From positions 235,571 to 299,570 of the forward strand of contig JADCRB010000021.1 in assembly GCA_021464245.1 (NCBI GenBank): a stretch of 64,000 bases of DNA. The letters run 5' to 3'. Below the pieces are notes generated by a model. The model ran no database searches and was not told the origin of the DNA. It saw only the letters and a program-made list of their open reading frames with translations. Within the stretch, counting starts at the first letter, position 1. The number at the start of each line of letters is the position of its first letter. The translations under genes were made by a program, and so were the position numbers. Below, in pieces: positions 47,508 to 60,380 of the stretch. The DNA comes from Carallia brachiata. Taxonomy: Eukaryota > Streptophyta > Magnoliopsida > Malpighiales > Rhizophoraceae.

Positions 47508-49080
47508 GAAAAGATACTAACTTTATGCAGTTTTCATTGCCTATTTCCGAAGCTTGAAGAAACTACATAACAGAATGGCCCCTAACGAACAGGAGAAGAA
47601 GATAAGACAGATCAGAGACTGGAAAGAAACGAACTTACAGATAAAAGGCGAACCATATGTGAATCCTCGAACGGCCAATAGAGTACGGAACCACTCAAAA
47701 TGGTATCTTTTATAGGTTTAGAGCTCGCGGAAGAAAAGACTAGCAGAGCACAGAAGCAGAGAATTATAGCGGCGGCGTACAGCGTCCTCAACTTGAAAAG
47801 GAGAAGCAGAGAAGAGAGACCGAGAGAGAGAGAATGCAAAGGTGATTACTTTGGTTGTTCGGTTTTGGCTCCTGTGTGTTCGGTCCTATGCGAATACGGC
47901 GTAAAGAACCGAATCATAACCGTTTGTTCTGAAATAGAAGATCACTACCCTTCACAACTCTTTTATTTTACCAAGTGCGCTTTGAAATTGAAATTGGACG
48001 GTTAGACCTATTAAAGGCAGTATTTCTTGAAAAATTATTGGGATATCAATTATTAAAAGCCATAGATATGACTTTCTTTTTTTTTTTTTCCCGATAGAAG
48101 GCGATAGATATTGTTGCCATTGTTCCTTTTTTTTTTTTTTTGGGTTGATGACAGGTTTTATACATGAATAAACTTTTTTTTGCCAATGTGAGAAAAATCA
48201 CGCGGTAAAAAAATAATAATAAGTTAATAAATGTCAATTCTTCAATTTTGCGGCTGTTATTTATCAGAAAATAAGTTTGACAAGCGACTTTTTTTTTCCA
48301 TTTGTATTTCAATTTTTTTTCCCCGCTATATTGCACTTTGGAGTGCAACAATTTTGGTTAAAAGCTTGTGCAAAAGATCGTATTGTACTGTTTTCTGCCA
48401 ATGGACGATCGAAGCTATGATCTTCTGCCAGCATAGATTAACTCTCTTACTTGGCACCAAAAAAAATAAATTAACTCTCTTACAATGTTTATAATTTACA
48501 CAGATACAAGAGAAATCAAGAGTGAAGAGAGAGAGGATAAGTTAAGAAATTGAATACTCTGCAACCAAACTAGCATAGGAAGTGCAAGGTATGAGTAACT
48601 GAGCTCAAACTTGAACATTGCCAGATTTCACAATCATCATTTGTGTTCTTTAAGGCGTGATTTTTCAGACTGAAGATCAGAAAACTACAATAGCAAGTGA
48701 CTGTATCTTTTATTTCTTCTACTTTCTACTCAAAAACAGGACAAACAGCCACTTCATCACTAGTATCGAAGACAAGAAATCACGTGGGACATGTCAAGAA
48801 GATTTCTCATTAGGAGTTAGTGTCTGTAAGGGGCAGCACTACAAAAATTTGATCCCAATACCAATCAGGAAAGAACGGTGAAGGAAAAAAAAAAGCATAC
48901 TGGTTCTTCTAACTTGCTTATTTTCTGCATTGCATGATCCTTTTTAGCAAGCACTAAAATGGATCTCCCATCTACTAAGTCAACTTCAAATGCATCTATG
49001 CTTAGACTTCTGTGACTTGGAAAAAGAATATGTGTGCTTCACAATTGCAGTTTAAACTCTGTTACTGCCTTTTTTTGATT
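47508..49080. other. intergenic region between the PPR and Alba genes
   Basis: Probable PPR promoter and leader at 47508-47900, with a CT/GA-rich patch at 47810-47835. A 75-residue minus-strand frame at 47612-47839 starts with a hydrophobic segment but lies in this leader region and has no family resemblance. From 47950 to 48900 the DNA is AT-rich with T runs and holds nothing recognisable. The last 180 bases are probably the Alba 3' UTR. Confidence 0.5.
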
Positions 49081-51285
49081 CTATGCAGTTGCATCAGTGG
49101 TCTTCTTGGGTGTTCCTGCAACAGTAGTCTTGCTGAATTTTTCAGGCTTCCCCAGCACAATCTCGATCTATAATCAAGGAGAGAGAGTGAATCATCAACA
49201 ACAAAATCTTAATGCTGCTAAAAATGCACCCAAAAAAAAAAAAAAAAACACCAAAATAGTCAAACCTTAGCCTTCTGAATTAGGCAGCCTTTGTCAGTAT
49301 CCTTTGAAGCATATGTGGAGGTCTTCACATCTATTGCAATGTCCCAAAGAATTATTCATTACATCAGTTAGCAAAAATATCAGGACCATATTCAGTATGA
49401 TTGACATAAAGAAGGATCCGGCATCTTACTCTCTTGAACTGCCAGCCCTTTGCTCTTCAGAATCTCAGAAATTGTGATAACAGTAGGAATAGCTGGATTG
49501 AATAACCAAAGAAGTTAGCAGGTATAAAGGCTACTGTCTCAGTAACACACAGGAAAAACCACAGCCACCATAGAAGTAGCTATATTGAGGTGTCCTACAT
49601 GATGATCCATCAAGCATTCAAGCTTTCATTTACAATATTCAATGGACAATTCTTATGAGAAAATATTTAGGTCTATCACTGGTTGTCAAGTAAAAATCCT
49701 GAAATCCTCTACTCCATACATGTTCTAAACCAGCAAACATTTTCTTTGCAGCGAAATATCAGAAACAACTGTAACAATCAGGCTAGTCCAGTTTCATCTA
49801 ATAGGCCTAACGTTACTTTGTCTAACTAATCATTTTTCAGCGAGATTGTATTTGTAATCTTATAATATGTGCGACTCATCTCAAAGATCCAATTTGTTTC
49901 TAACAACAAGCTATATTGGGGTATGAAGCATTCCCAAAGAAGTACAAACGCAAAATATCAAAATTTTTAGGAGCAAGCAACTTCTAAAGGATAAAAACGG
50001 TTCTGCAATTATAGAAATATTCTCGGAAGAAGTAGAAATAGCAAATTGAAAAGTATCAGAATTGAAGCGGTCAGAATATCAGATGGTACAACGATAACAA
50101 CGTATAATAAAGATGCAATCACTCAAGGGAGAAATATTCAAGTGGTGACAACTAGATTCAGGTTAGCTCAAGTCCACTCAAAAAAGAGAAATATGAGTAA
50201 GAAACTATAAGCAAATAAGGAGAAATAGGGATTTGAGAACTTGTACCCATTCCGAGGCCATGGAGCTCCACACCATTGTACTGCCTGATGTGCTTCTGAA
50301 ATAAACAACAACTAACTTAAACAAAATGATCGCCAGAAGCCAAAACAGTATTGCAGCAGAAAGACGCATCTATATTAATGGCTCTCTATATATATCTCAA
50401 ACCACATGGTCATCTTTCTATTCAAAGAACACCATAGGATATCCCAAAACAAAAGAAATCCAGGAAAGATCATAGTTTCTGTCAATTTGCCTTGGATGAA
50501 TACCCAGAAGAATGATTTCACTGCCAGCACAAGAAACATTACAAAAAGATGACAATTTTGAAGCCATTTGCTCCATCAAAAGCCAACATCTACAAAATTA
50601 ATCCCTCTTTGAAAGAAAACATCTGTATGTAGATGAGGAAATCTCTAAGTATAAAATGAAGATATTTAATTCAGAAGAACTATAGTTCTAAGTTCTAACA
50701 CAGTCAATATGAAATCAACATCTGTGGTTGCCGCATTCATATTTCAGAACAGTTGCAAAAAAACCAATCAAAGAAACGAAAAGCCCAAAATTAATTGCAG
50801 CAAAAGCAAAAGGAACAAAAACAAAGAAAACAAACCCCTTTTCCAAATGACCCAAGAAAAAAAAAAAAAAACTGAAAACTGTCAAAAGCTCACAAATCCC
50901 AGAAAGAAACCCCAAGAAAAGAGGTTGGAAACCCACAAAAGAGCAAGTGTAAGAAAGCACAAAAACACCCAGAACAAGAAAACCACACAAATACATACAG
51001 AAAATGTACCTTGGCAAGATTGAGGTAGAAGATGAAGGGTTTCTTGGTGTTGGAGACTTGAATGAGATTCTTCTTCTTTTTCTTCTTGGTTGGAGCGGGG
51101 TCAGTAGATGTAGCAGTACAAGAAGCGGCAGTAGTAGTAACGGAATCATCAGAAGTAGCTTGCAAAACAACGATCTCGCAGTTGTCGGTGGCGGTGGAGG
51201 CGGCGGCCATGTTCTTGGGAACCGCCGGGATCTCAGAGTTAGTCTCAACGTTGTCGTCTACAGCAAGAATCACACAATCCTCCAT
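49081..51285 (-). CDS. Alba-domain nucleic-acid-binding protein, five exons, intact
   Basis: Alba proteins are small dimeric nucleic-acid binders; in plants they bind RNA and RNA:DNA hybrids. Minus-strand exons are 51010-51285, 50247-50295, 49430-49492, 49266-49330 and 49081-49167. They have GT-AG introns and consistent phases, giving 540 bases and 179 residues. The domain begins with IQVSNTKKPF and FYLNLAK at the end of exon 1. It continues HIRQYNGVELHGLGMAIPTV, ITISEILKSKGLAVQE and IQKAKIEIVLGKPEKF. The N-terminal extension of about 70 residues is acidic and Thr/Ala-rich, then has a run of seven lysines. It is longer than in the Arabidopsis At2g34160/At3g04620 proteins as I recall them. The C-terminus is short, so this is the small Alba class without RGG repeats. 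No frame break. Confidence 0.92.
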
Positions 51286-51859
51286 TGAAGCAAAGTTTCT
51301 AATTCGTTTGGGAAAATTGATTGAGTAAAAGAGATTCTTAGTGACTTGATGGAATGGCGCTATGTAGAGGGTTTTGCTGGAGGAGGAACCATTGAGAAAC
51401 GGACACGTGTAAGCTTTTTATTGGAAAATTCCGTTGGCAGTTATTTTTGGCGGGCAAATTCTAACGGGCCAGTGCCATTCTGTAGTTAGCCTAGTGGTTC
51501 TTGTCAAGGCAAATCTAGTCGGATTAAGCCCATTCTCAGCTTGGTCCAATAAGTTTTCAAAAACGTAAGCCCAAGCCCAATTTATGGAGTTGAGGTTATA
51601 GGAGTGGCTCATAGGGTTAGTGACTTCAATTCTAATTGATAAGATGCTTATATTTGATAACATAATGAGAAAATAAAGAAATGCATAAAGAGAAAGGAAA
51701 AGGGGTTTTGTAGATTACTTGTATTGATCATTTGGATGGCTTTCTAAAGTTTGAGCTCAATCTGTAAATGACATTGAAGAGGAGACAGAACCTTAAAGGA
51801 TATGACACATTAGTGAAAAATGACACTTTTATTAGAGACGGTGAAGGATTTTACATTCT
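51286..51859. other. promoter region of the Alba gene
   Basis: Upstream flank of the minus-strand Alba gene. A reading frame at 51418-51663 has no domain. No clear TATA box. Nothing else seen. Confidence 0.45.
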
Positions 51860-51867
51860 ATTCTACA

Positions 51868-52335
51868 CACTGTTGTAAAAATCAGACCGGACCGGCCAGT
51901 CGGGTCGGTTGAACCGGTGACCGGCCGAGGGTCTGGGCCGGTTTTGACAAAATTTGAGAGGTGACTCGGACCGGAAAAAACCAGTCAAAATCGGTCAAAA
52001 ATCAGTCAAAACTAGTGAAAATCGGACCGGTTGGATCAATTCAATGAAATTGAAAAATTCATAAATTATAATTTAACCCTAAATATTATTTAAATTATAA
52101 TTTGAGTATTAAACTAATTAAAAAGTTTAATTTAGTCCTAAATTTATTAAAAATTTCAATTTCATCATTAAAATTAAAAAAATTAATATTTAATTACTAT
52201 CTATAATTATTATTTTTTAAATTACTTATATATATATATATATATTATTAAATACCGGTTCAATCGGTTTAACTGATTAAACCTTGACCTACTAATATTT
52301 TCGATTCGATGACCAGTCCGGTATTGACAACCTTG
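51868..52335. mobile_element. hAT-like MITE, copy 3, 468 bp
   Basis: The left end CACTGTTGTAAAAATC and inverted right end CAAGGTTGTCAATACC match copy 1. A perfect 8-bp target duplication ATTCTACA flanks it (51860-51867 and 52336-52343). The subterminal GGGTCTGGGCCGGTTTT phrase is shared with copy 1. No coding capacity. An AT dinucleotide stretch near 52227-52243 lies in its core. Confidence 0.87.
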
Positions 52336-52343
52336 ATTCTACA

Positions 52344-55300
52344 ATGCTATTTCTTTTTTTTTTTTTTTTGTCTATAGGACAAGCGTATGAGAAAGGGACT
52401 AAAGATTCAAATCCAGTAGTTCCAAATAAAGGTTATTATTTCTAAGCACTTTAACTATTGTTGAGATCTCCAGTAATACTATTTTAATTCAATATATGGG
52501 CACATTGTAGCCATCTAACCCGGTGACTTGGTCCACAGTGAAGAGGAGGCTGAATCTTAAAGTATATGATCCAATAGTGAAAGATGACATTTTAATTAAA
52601 GACGGTGAAGGATTTGACAATGTGTTAATAATTCATTTTTAAAAGAAAATGCAATCAATGATATTATATATTTTTGTGTTTAGAGAATATGATAAGACCA
52701 ATATATGAAAGAAAAAGTAAAAGAGATTGATATTCAAATTTTAATATTTTTAAAATTTAAATTACTGTTTCTAACTATTTTAACTATTGTTAAGAACTTT
52801 AAATTTATTTTAACTATGAATCAAAAGGCAAAATATTGGTACGCATAATGATTTAGATCCAATGACTTAGATCCACATTGGACCAATTGACGGGGATTAT
52901 ATGTGACATTGCCGAGCAACCAACCGTCGCTAGTGATTGGCACAAGTGGGACATGCTTCGATTATGAAGTAGAGGTTGATTAGTTTTGTGGGTCCAAAAA
53001 TTTGGAGAGGATCAATCATGGCCGTGGGCTGTTGCAATAGAGCAGGCGGGTCGCTTGAAATTCAAGGTTGAAGGCGTGATGGAGGAGCGCGACGAGGGTG
53101 CGTGTGGGGTCCAATTACATGATATTTACTCTGGTTTTTTTATGCCTTAATTGGAAGAAAAATGGGCATCCTTCCTGTTACTTCAATCGCTCACTGAACA
53201 GTCTCTCGTAGTCGTATCTCCGCTCCAGTGTCCCAAGTCCTAACCAAAAAGTCATGGCCTTACAGCTCACAAAAGATGCACCCCACGGGCTCGCCGTGTC
53301 TCACCCTCCCGCCCCCCTCTTTCGTCGTTACATATTTGTCCTTTGATAGGTCTATTGGACTCTATATATATATATATATATATAGATATCCTCATGGAGC
53401 TATTGCGATCATCACGGTGCACGGAAATTAACGTCAACATTAACATTTTCGAGTTTGAGCTACAGTTGAAGCCAATTGATCTGAAATGTATATGGTAATT
53501 CGATAAACTTTGTGTCCAATTTAATTAGCATAAACAGATAGAGAATGGCAGCAAGATTAAAGCGCCTGAATGTTCTTATCATCATATGGCACAAAAAAAT
53601 TTCATGGCAACGACCATGGATGAAAACCAACTACGTACCGTTCGTCATTCATTTTCTTTTCTTGGTTGGAGTTGGACACATGCAGCAATATCAGAAATAG
53701 GCGGGGGTGACTTGGGTTTTTTTTTTTTTTTTTTTTGCGCAAAAGAAAAGTATTAAAACTACTAATAGTTGTGATTTATTTGTAAGTGTCGAACGTTACT
53801 AAATCAAAAGTTTTGAGTTTGAAAACTACCAGAGCGTTTAGTGGAGCGAAAGATAGTCATCCCCTTTGTAACACTAAATTATACTGTAATAATTCAGACA
53901 GTCTAACAGTTACCCTGGGAGTAGGGACAATATTCCCTGACAGGATTGTAAGGCACCACCCCTATCTTCTCATTTTTCTGACAAAAAAAAAAAGTATTAA
54001 ATAACACCTAAATTAACTTCTAAAAAACAAAACTTCATGTTTATCTCCGTCAAGCAAAGGAAGAAGTACCACGAGAGGAGAAGAAAGTGGGCTTGCAGTA
54101 GCTGTAGAAGTGATTCCCATTTTTGTAAGAAAATCTGCACTAGTGTTCTTTTCGCAAAAGATATATTGTAGCTTAAGATGTCATTCATTAGTATAAAAAA
54201 GACCAACATCAGTAAGAAGAGCAGTAAGACGATGAGTCAGAGTTGGAGGAGGAGAAATCAAGTGTATAACGGAGGGTAAATTGGGTATAATTGTATAAGA
54301 TTAATGGAGTTTTGCTGTGTTTAATTAATTAAGAGGTTGCAAAGGCTTTATCAAAGGGGGTTAATTAGGAACGATCAATGGTGGGGTCTACGCAATAATT
54401 TGACTAGAACGTGTTATCTTTCATTTGCTTTTTTTGGTTAGGAGAAGGACATCTTCGCAATTTTGAAAAGTCCATTAATTTTACAAGTTCTTAAACGTCC
54501 CAACCAAGTTGTGCCATTACTTTTTTTTTTTTTTGAGAATAAATTTGTGCCATTACTTTAAAACAATGCGATCTTAAGCAATGCTAAAATATATATATCT
54601 AGCTTCTTGTGGGATATTCCGACAGTGAAGAATTTAGAATAAAGTTCCAATCCCTTTATTGCTCTCATTTAGAAGTCATAAAATGAACCATCAATGGTGT
54701 GGTTAAATTGGCAACGGGTTTCTAGCTTGTCCGATATTTTGAGTAGAGTTAAACTTATAATTTATTATCTGAGATAAAAAAATATTATAATCATTTGGTC
54801 ATTTCACATTTACTCCAAGCACATAGTTGTACTATTTTCTAAAGGGTCTGTAAATCACCACTCATATTTTTTCATTTCATATGCAAAAAAAAAAAATGGT
54901 TGTAAAATGTATAAAATGGACTAGATTAAGTGGTCTTTATTTTAGCAGCTCAATTCCATTGATAGATAGTAATCAAATTAACAATTTTTTTACAAAGGAC
55001 AAATTATTGTATTGCCAACTTCCTTTTTTGCAATAAAATATGCACCAAGTAGGTGGTACAACAAAATTAATAAGTATCAACCTAAACAATTTGAAAAAAA
55101 AAAGTAAAAAAAAAAAAGGAAAAAGTTTGAAGAACAAAGTGATGTGCCACTTCGACTCTAACAAAATTGGCACTTTGGAATAGACTTTAAGTTTTTATTA
55201 AAGAGATTCTCGTCAAAAACTTAAAAAGAGGTTGGCATTTTTCTGTCGGACTCTGGACTTGCCTTCGCAGTCGCTGGTTGTTTGGTTTCCAGTTGTTTGG

Positions 55301-56987
55301 CTTTATCATTCTCACATTTGTTTATCCAATAAATTGCTAAAGCGCTGGCAATTCTTAGTTGTACAAGACTTCCTTTTGGATTTTTTTTCCTTCTTTTATA
55401 TTTTAATGAATCAGGCTATAGCTTCTTTGTCCTATCAAATATTTAGATGTTAAGGCGAAAAACAACAAAGCTCGAATAAGCTTTTTTTTTTTGGTTCAAA
55501 AAAAAAAAAAGAATATGCATGCCTTGAGTTCCTTGAAGGGAAATAATGGATAGGAATTCTGTTTTTATTAACTTATTAAGAAGAATAATCACTAATCACA
55601 AGATTTAACCGTAGAGTTAAAATATATCCAACGTACACTCAATGATGAATTGTATTAGATAACTTTTTTTTTCAAATATATTAATGTCATATCTCATAAG
55701 CCAACAAGTAATAAGGTGTTAGATTACGTGTGAATTGTATTTGGTGGGCATTGCTATCCACAACTAGCATGCCCCCCATTAGAATGTCGTTGACGTCCCA
55801 GTGTGTTTTAATAATCTAAAACGCTCTTGTCTATATTTTTACATCATTTTTAAAAAAATTCAAAATCTGGGATTATTTAAAACAAAATGAAAAAGGGAGA
55901 GAGACCATGTTGCGAAATTGAAAACGAGGACAAAATGAACAACTTCGTTGCTTTTTTTTTTTTTTTAAAGAACACAAATAGAGTAATTTTTTTATTTTTA
56001 TAAATTTTTTATTCCTCCATAGGCTTGACGATGATTCTTTCAGAATGAGATATCAAAACTTAAAAATAAATATTTAAATTTCAACTACTAAATATGTTTG
56101 GTATTATTGATAGGTACTGTTGTTCTTGTTGGAAATCAAAAGGAAGGCAAAAAAGTATCTATGTAATTTTTTCAGATTAGATGCTACTGATGGGGATACA
56201 TTTTATAAAATGCAACTGATAAAAAAAAATAGGGTCACACCATTTTTTCATTTTCAGATCAAAAGTATAATTATTAAAAAATCCTTTGCCAAAAAAGACG
56301 TTGTGTACTGCAGCTTCAAATATTAGTTTTTTTAACCTTTTGTTTGTAAATAGTTAAATGAATAATAAAATAATGTTACTTTAGTTATAAATAGTAATTT
56401 ATATTGTAAAATATTCTGATTTTAATAGATATATAATAGTCTCTCTTTTTTTCTTTTTTTTCTTTATTGTACAAATAGTAACTTACAATTTAAAAAAATA
56501 ATATTTTTTGAGTAAAGTAATGTGTATAGTGAAAATAATATTTTTAAAAATAATAATATTTATCATACATTATAATTAATCTTCAAGCAACATATCTAAC
56601 AAATTTTATTTATAAATACATAAATTGTATTTTTATAAGACTAATTTAAATTAAATAGAATTAAAAAAATTATCTATTATAATAAAATAAAAGATAAAAT
56701 ATCTAAAATAATAATTTTATTATTTAAAGAGTAAAGGCTAATATTTTATTCATCATTAATAATAATAAATAATTAAAAATAACAATTAATGACAATAAAA
56801 CTAAACACCCTCTAGATGTTTTCGTACAATTAGTAATTAAGCAAACCATTAAGTAATTGGATTGAAATTATAAACAGTTAAAACACTCGCCCCCCAATTA
56901 TTTTAAACTTTCAAATTTCGCAGGGCGCCGTCAACTAACGCTGTGATCACCCATGGCCGACGACGCAGGCAACTTTTGCAACTGCTG
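52344..56987. other. gene-poor AT-rich intergenic region
   Basis: No supported gene in 4.6 kb. A TA microsatellite lies at about 53363-53384, and T runs occur near 53718, 54522 and 55955. Short frames at 53228-53431, 53786-54004, 53997-54209, 55232-55453 and 56120-56326 have no family resemblance. From 56340 to 56880 the DNA is extremely AT-rich. Confidence 0.55.
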
Positions 56988-57132
56988 TATAAAATGAACA
57001 ACGTTAACAGACAAACACCAAACACAGACACACACACACACGCACATATAGAGAGAGAAAGAGAGAGAGAGACAACAGAAACCAAAAAAAAAAAAGCTTC
57101 CATTTTTCCTTCACAGATCACTCCAAAAACCG
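56988..57132 (+). promoter_or_regulatory. TATA box and non-coding first exon of the WVD2-like gene
   Basis: TATAAAA at 56988-56994 predicts transcription start near 57020. The leader carries CA and GA repeats (57028-57072) and ends at ACCG|GTGAGC (57132). A 1.3-kb intron then runs to TTTTCAAG at 58447, four bases before the ATG at 58452. A long leader intron just before the start codon is common in plant genes. Confidence 0.65.
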
Positions 57133-58451
57133 GTGAGCTAACATTTACGAAACTCGCCACTCTTCGTTTCAATCTGTTCCTCTGGATCTGTTTCTCAGCA
57201 TTTACTTTTTGCGTGTAATGGGGTTCCATTGAATGCATTTGCTTTAATTTAATCATTTTCTTGTCCTTCTTGGATCTGTCTTCGACTGCAAAATGTCGGT
57301 TAACATTCTCTTATGTTCTTCTGAAATGGGAAGTTTGGATGAATCTCTGTTTGCTTGTCTGATATTCTACGATTTCAAGTACTTCTAAACCATATGTTTG
57401 GTTGCTGAGAAAATGGAGAAATTGTTTTGAAGGAAAATAGATTAAAGAAACTATCTTTTTTTTTTTGTTGTTGCGTTTTATTTGCATCCTCCTGAGTTTT
57501 TTTTTTTTTCTCCTTTTTGTCTTGTTAGAACAAGAAATGTTTTTTCCCCTTGCCGCCTGGCTTTTCTATTAATGTGTCTATGTAACATTAATTTTATACT
57601 GTTTTGAGTTCATTTGGGGTTGTCAATTAAGACTTTTTGTAACAATTGCTGGATTGAGCATACCCATCTTGTAAATTGCCTTTTTTTTTGTTATTTGATT
57701 AATATTGCTCCAGTTTTTTATTTTTTATTTAATTAATTAGTCGCTGTGTTATTTGTGGGTATGTTAAAAGCCATTCTGGTAACTTGTTTGAGATTTCATG
57801 TCCTATGATTTGTCTCCTATCTTTAGTAAATCAGCAGGTTCTCAGATCAAATGATGTCTTGAGCAAGTGGTGACCATTTCTCAAAAAGTTTTCCTTGATA
57901 ACTATACAATTCTTTAAAAACCAGAGATATTTCATCAGTTTATTTACAGCTCAATCAACTGCCTGCCCCTCCAACATATCTTAAACACGCTTTCTCTCAA
58001 AGCTTCAATTTTTAGCTTGTTTTCCTACCGCTGTTCAGCTCTGATCTTGTTAGAGCATTGCAAACTACTCCTCTGTCTCCTTTTCCTCTCTTGTTAAAAG
58101 TAAATCCTGAGGCCTCCTTGAATAGCGAACAACACTGCTGCCCTTTCTCACTTTAGACTCACGTTAGCTTGAAATATATCTGTTTTAGTATTGTATAGCT
58201 CCTAATGCCCGGAACTGTATGACATGCTTACAACTTCCACATTCAGAAGTGTGACATGAATTGCTTTTATATAAGTCACAGGTTCAAACTTTTTGTTGTT
58301 ATACGACTTCTTTCCAATAAATGTTCATTCCAACATTAGAAAAACAAAAATAAGATACCTAGCAAGACTGCCAATTTTTTTTCATGCGGAGAAATGTAGA
58401 AGCACATGCAATCTAATGTTATTGTGACTTGTTTGCTTCTTTTCAAGTGTG

Positions 58452-60380
58452 ATGGGCATAGAAGTCACTGATATCTGCATGGACAAGGAGCCAGATTGCA
58501 TTATATTCTATTCAAACAGTGTCTCTCACAATTCAAATAACAAAAACGTTCCCAATCAGCATGGTATTCTAGAGTCCAGTGAAGCCATTAACGGGGATAC
58601 AGAGATTCAGAGTTCCGAGGAGAGCACTGAAGCAAAGGAGTATGAGGTCAAGGAATGTACAACTGAAATCTCAGTTGACACTACTCAAATTTCTACTGCT
58701 GAAAAAAGGGAGGATCAAATTGTACAAAGAACAGAATTTGAGACTGGCTTACATGACAAGCCAGTGAACTTGGGAAACCAGAAGGCAAAAGGTAACAATA
58801 AGTCACGACCACCAGTGAAGCATGCTTCAAAACTTGCCCTTGCTGGAGTTGTTCGAACTAAACACACTGTTCCTCAGCCATTTGCATTGGCAACCGAAAA
58901 GCGTGCATCATCTGGAGTTCGCCCTTCTGGTTTTGAATCTGATGAGACTGATGGTTTGAACAAACCATCTAACACAAACAATGTGCTCCTTCCAAACACC
59001 ATGAAACAAAATCAGGTGACTTTTGAACCAAGTGTTGATTTTCAGTAATCATCACATCAGTTAAAAATCAGAAGTCGGATCACTGTAGTAGAACCAGCAC
59101 CTGTGGGATGAATTTCAGCTTAGAATTTCTCAATATAAAGAAATGAGTACCAGGAAATTATGGACATCATGGTGCTAATCCACCTCAATGCTTAAAGTTT
59201 GTAATTTGATTATCTTTTTCAACTGCAGGCATTTCCAGTCTCAAGGAAGCCATTGCAGCCAAATAACAAGAAGCATTCTGATGAGGAAGATACTTGTTCT
59301 GTCACTTCATTGTATCCTCTTGTTACCACCAATTCAAACGAGTTACCTTTGTCCTATCCTTTTCTCATATTCATCTCACCATTCTTGCTTGCATTTTCAT
59401 TTACAATTGGTTTTGTACCTTGACATTCTATAGTACTTCAATATCTGCACAGACTAGCAGGTCCAAGAAGACTGCAGTATCAGCTCCGATATTCAGAAGC
59501 ACTGAACGTGCTGAGAAACGGAAGGAGGTATGGCCTTCCTGATTTTTTCTTACAATTGAATTGGCCTTGTATAAATTTGTATAAGCATTTGAGAACTTAA
59601 CTGAAACAAGAATTGATGTCTATTTATGTGGCTTTTTTAAGTTTTATTTAAAGTTAGAGGAGAAGCATCAAGCCCTGGAAGCTGAGAAAACCCAAAGTGA
59701 AGCAAGGTCTAAGGTATTGTTCCTCAAGTATCCTGCGACAATGGATGTGTAGAACCACGGAAAATTTTTTTCTCAATACTGTCCATGCATGTCTGGTTCT
59801 TTGGGCACAAAATACAGAAATATTTCTTTGCCTCTTGTTTATCTTTTGCTCTTGACATTTTAAGGAAGAGAGTGAGGAAGCCATCAAGCAACTGAGGAGG
59901 AGTTTGATGTTTAAGGCCAACCCCATGCCAAGTTTCTACCAGGAGGGACCACCCCCTAAGGTTGAACTGAAAAAGGTAGTGCATATGTATTCTTCCTCTG
60001 ACCTTTTCTGCCATGTTGAATATGTGATTCTCAATGATTCTGTTTCAACTGTCATGTCCTTCAAGTTAGCTGGCTGTAGCGAGAAAGTTCATGTCATTGC
60101 TGTGCTACATGGTATTTGATTGAAAAGGGGTAAAGGGTATATTCTTCTGTGTTTATGAACCAATGTTAGCTACTAAGCTTTGTGCAACCAACAGATGCCA
60201 CCAACTCGTGCAAAATCACCAAAGCTAGGCCGAAGGAAGAGCTGCAATAATGAGGTAAATTCATCTTCGGCAGACAAGGTCAAAGATGCCCGTAGTCAGG
60301 AAACTCATTGCAATGTGGGTACTCACAAAGAAGATACCAATGCCCTTGTTTCAATCAACAGAAAGAGCCAGCATCTCTGA
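58452..60380 (+). CDS. WDL-like: WVD2-like (TPX2-domain) microtubule-associated protein
   Basis: WVD2-like proteins bind and bundle cortical microtubules and shape anisotropic cell growth. Coding exons are 58452-59015, 59229-59311, 59434-59527, 59642-59713, 59865-59975 and 60195-60380. All introns are GT-AG, and the protein is about 369 residues. It starts [16 protein letters not shown], a hallmark N-terminus of the longer WDL proteins, followed by a variable Ser/Thr/Glu-rich region. The TPX2 (KLEEK) module runs from [19 protein letters not shown] through [20 protein letters not shown] and [11 protein letters not shown] to [15 protein letters not shown]. Exon 3 ends in phase 2 and exon 4 starts in phase 1; that acceptor is the least certain. 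In the used frame the tail ends [10 protein letters not shown] second frame continues to 60486 and ends GGIDVHS, resembling the usual family C-terminus, so a frame break near 60340 is possible. Confidence 0.85.

Noticed and set aside
47612..47839. Minus-strand 75-residue frame with signal-like N-terminus
   Set aside because: Falls in the leader/promoter of the PPR gene; hydrophobicity stems from CT-rich sequence.
56903..57256. Minus-strand 117-residue frame
   Set aside because: Antisense of the GA/CA-rich first exon of the WVD2-like gene.
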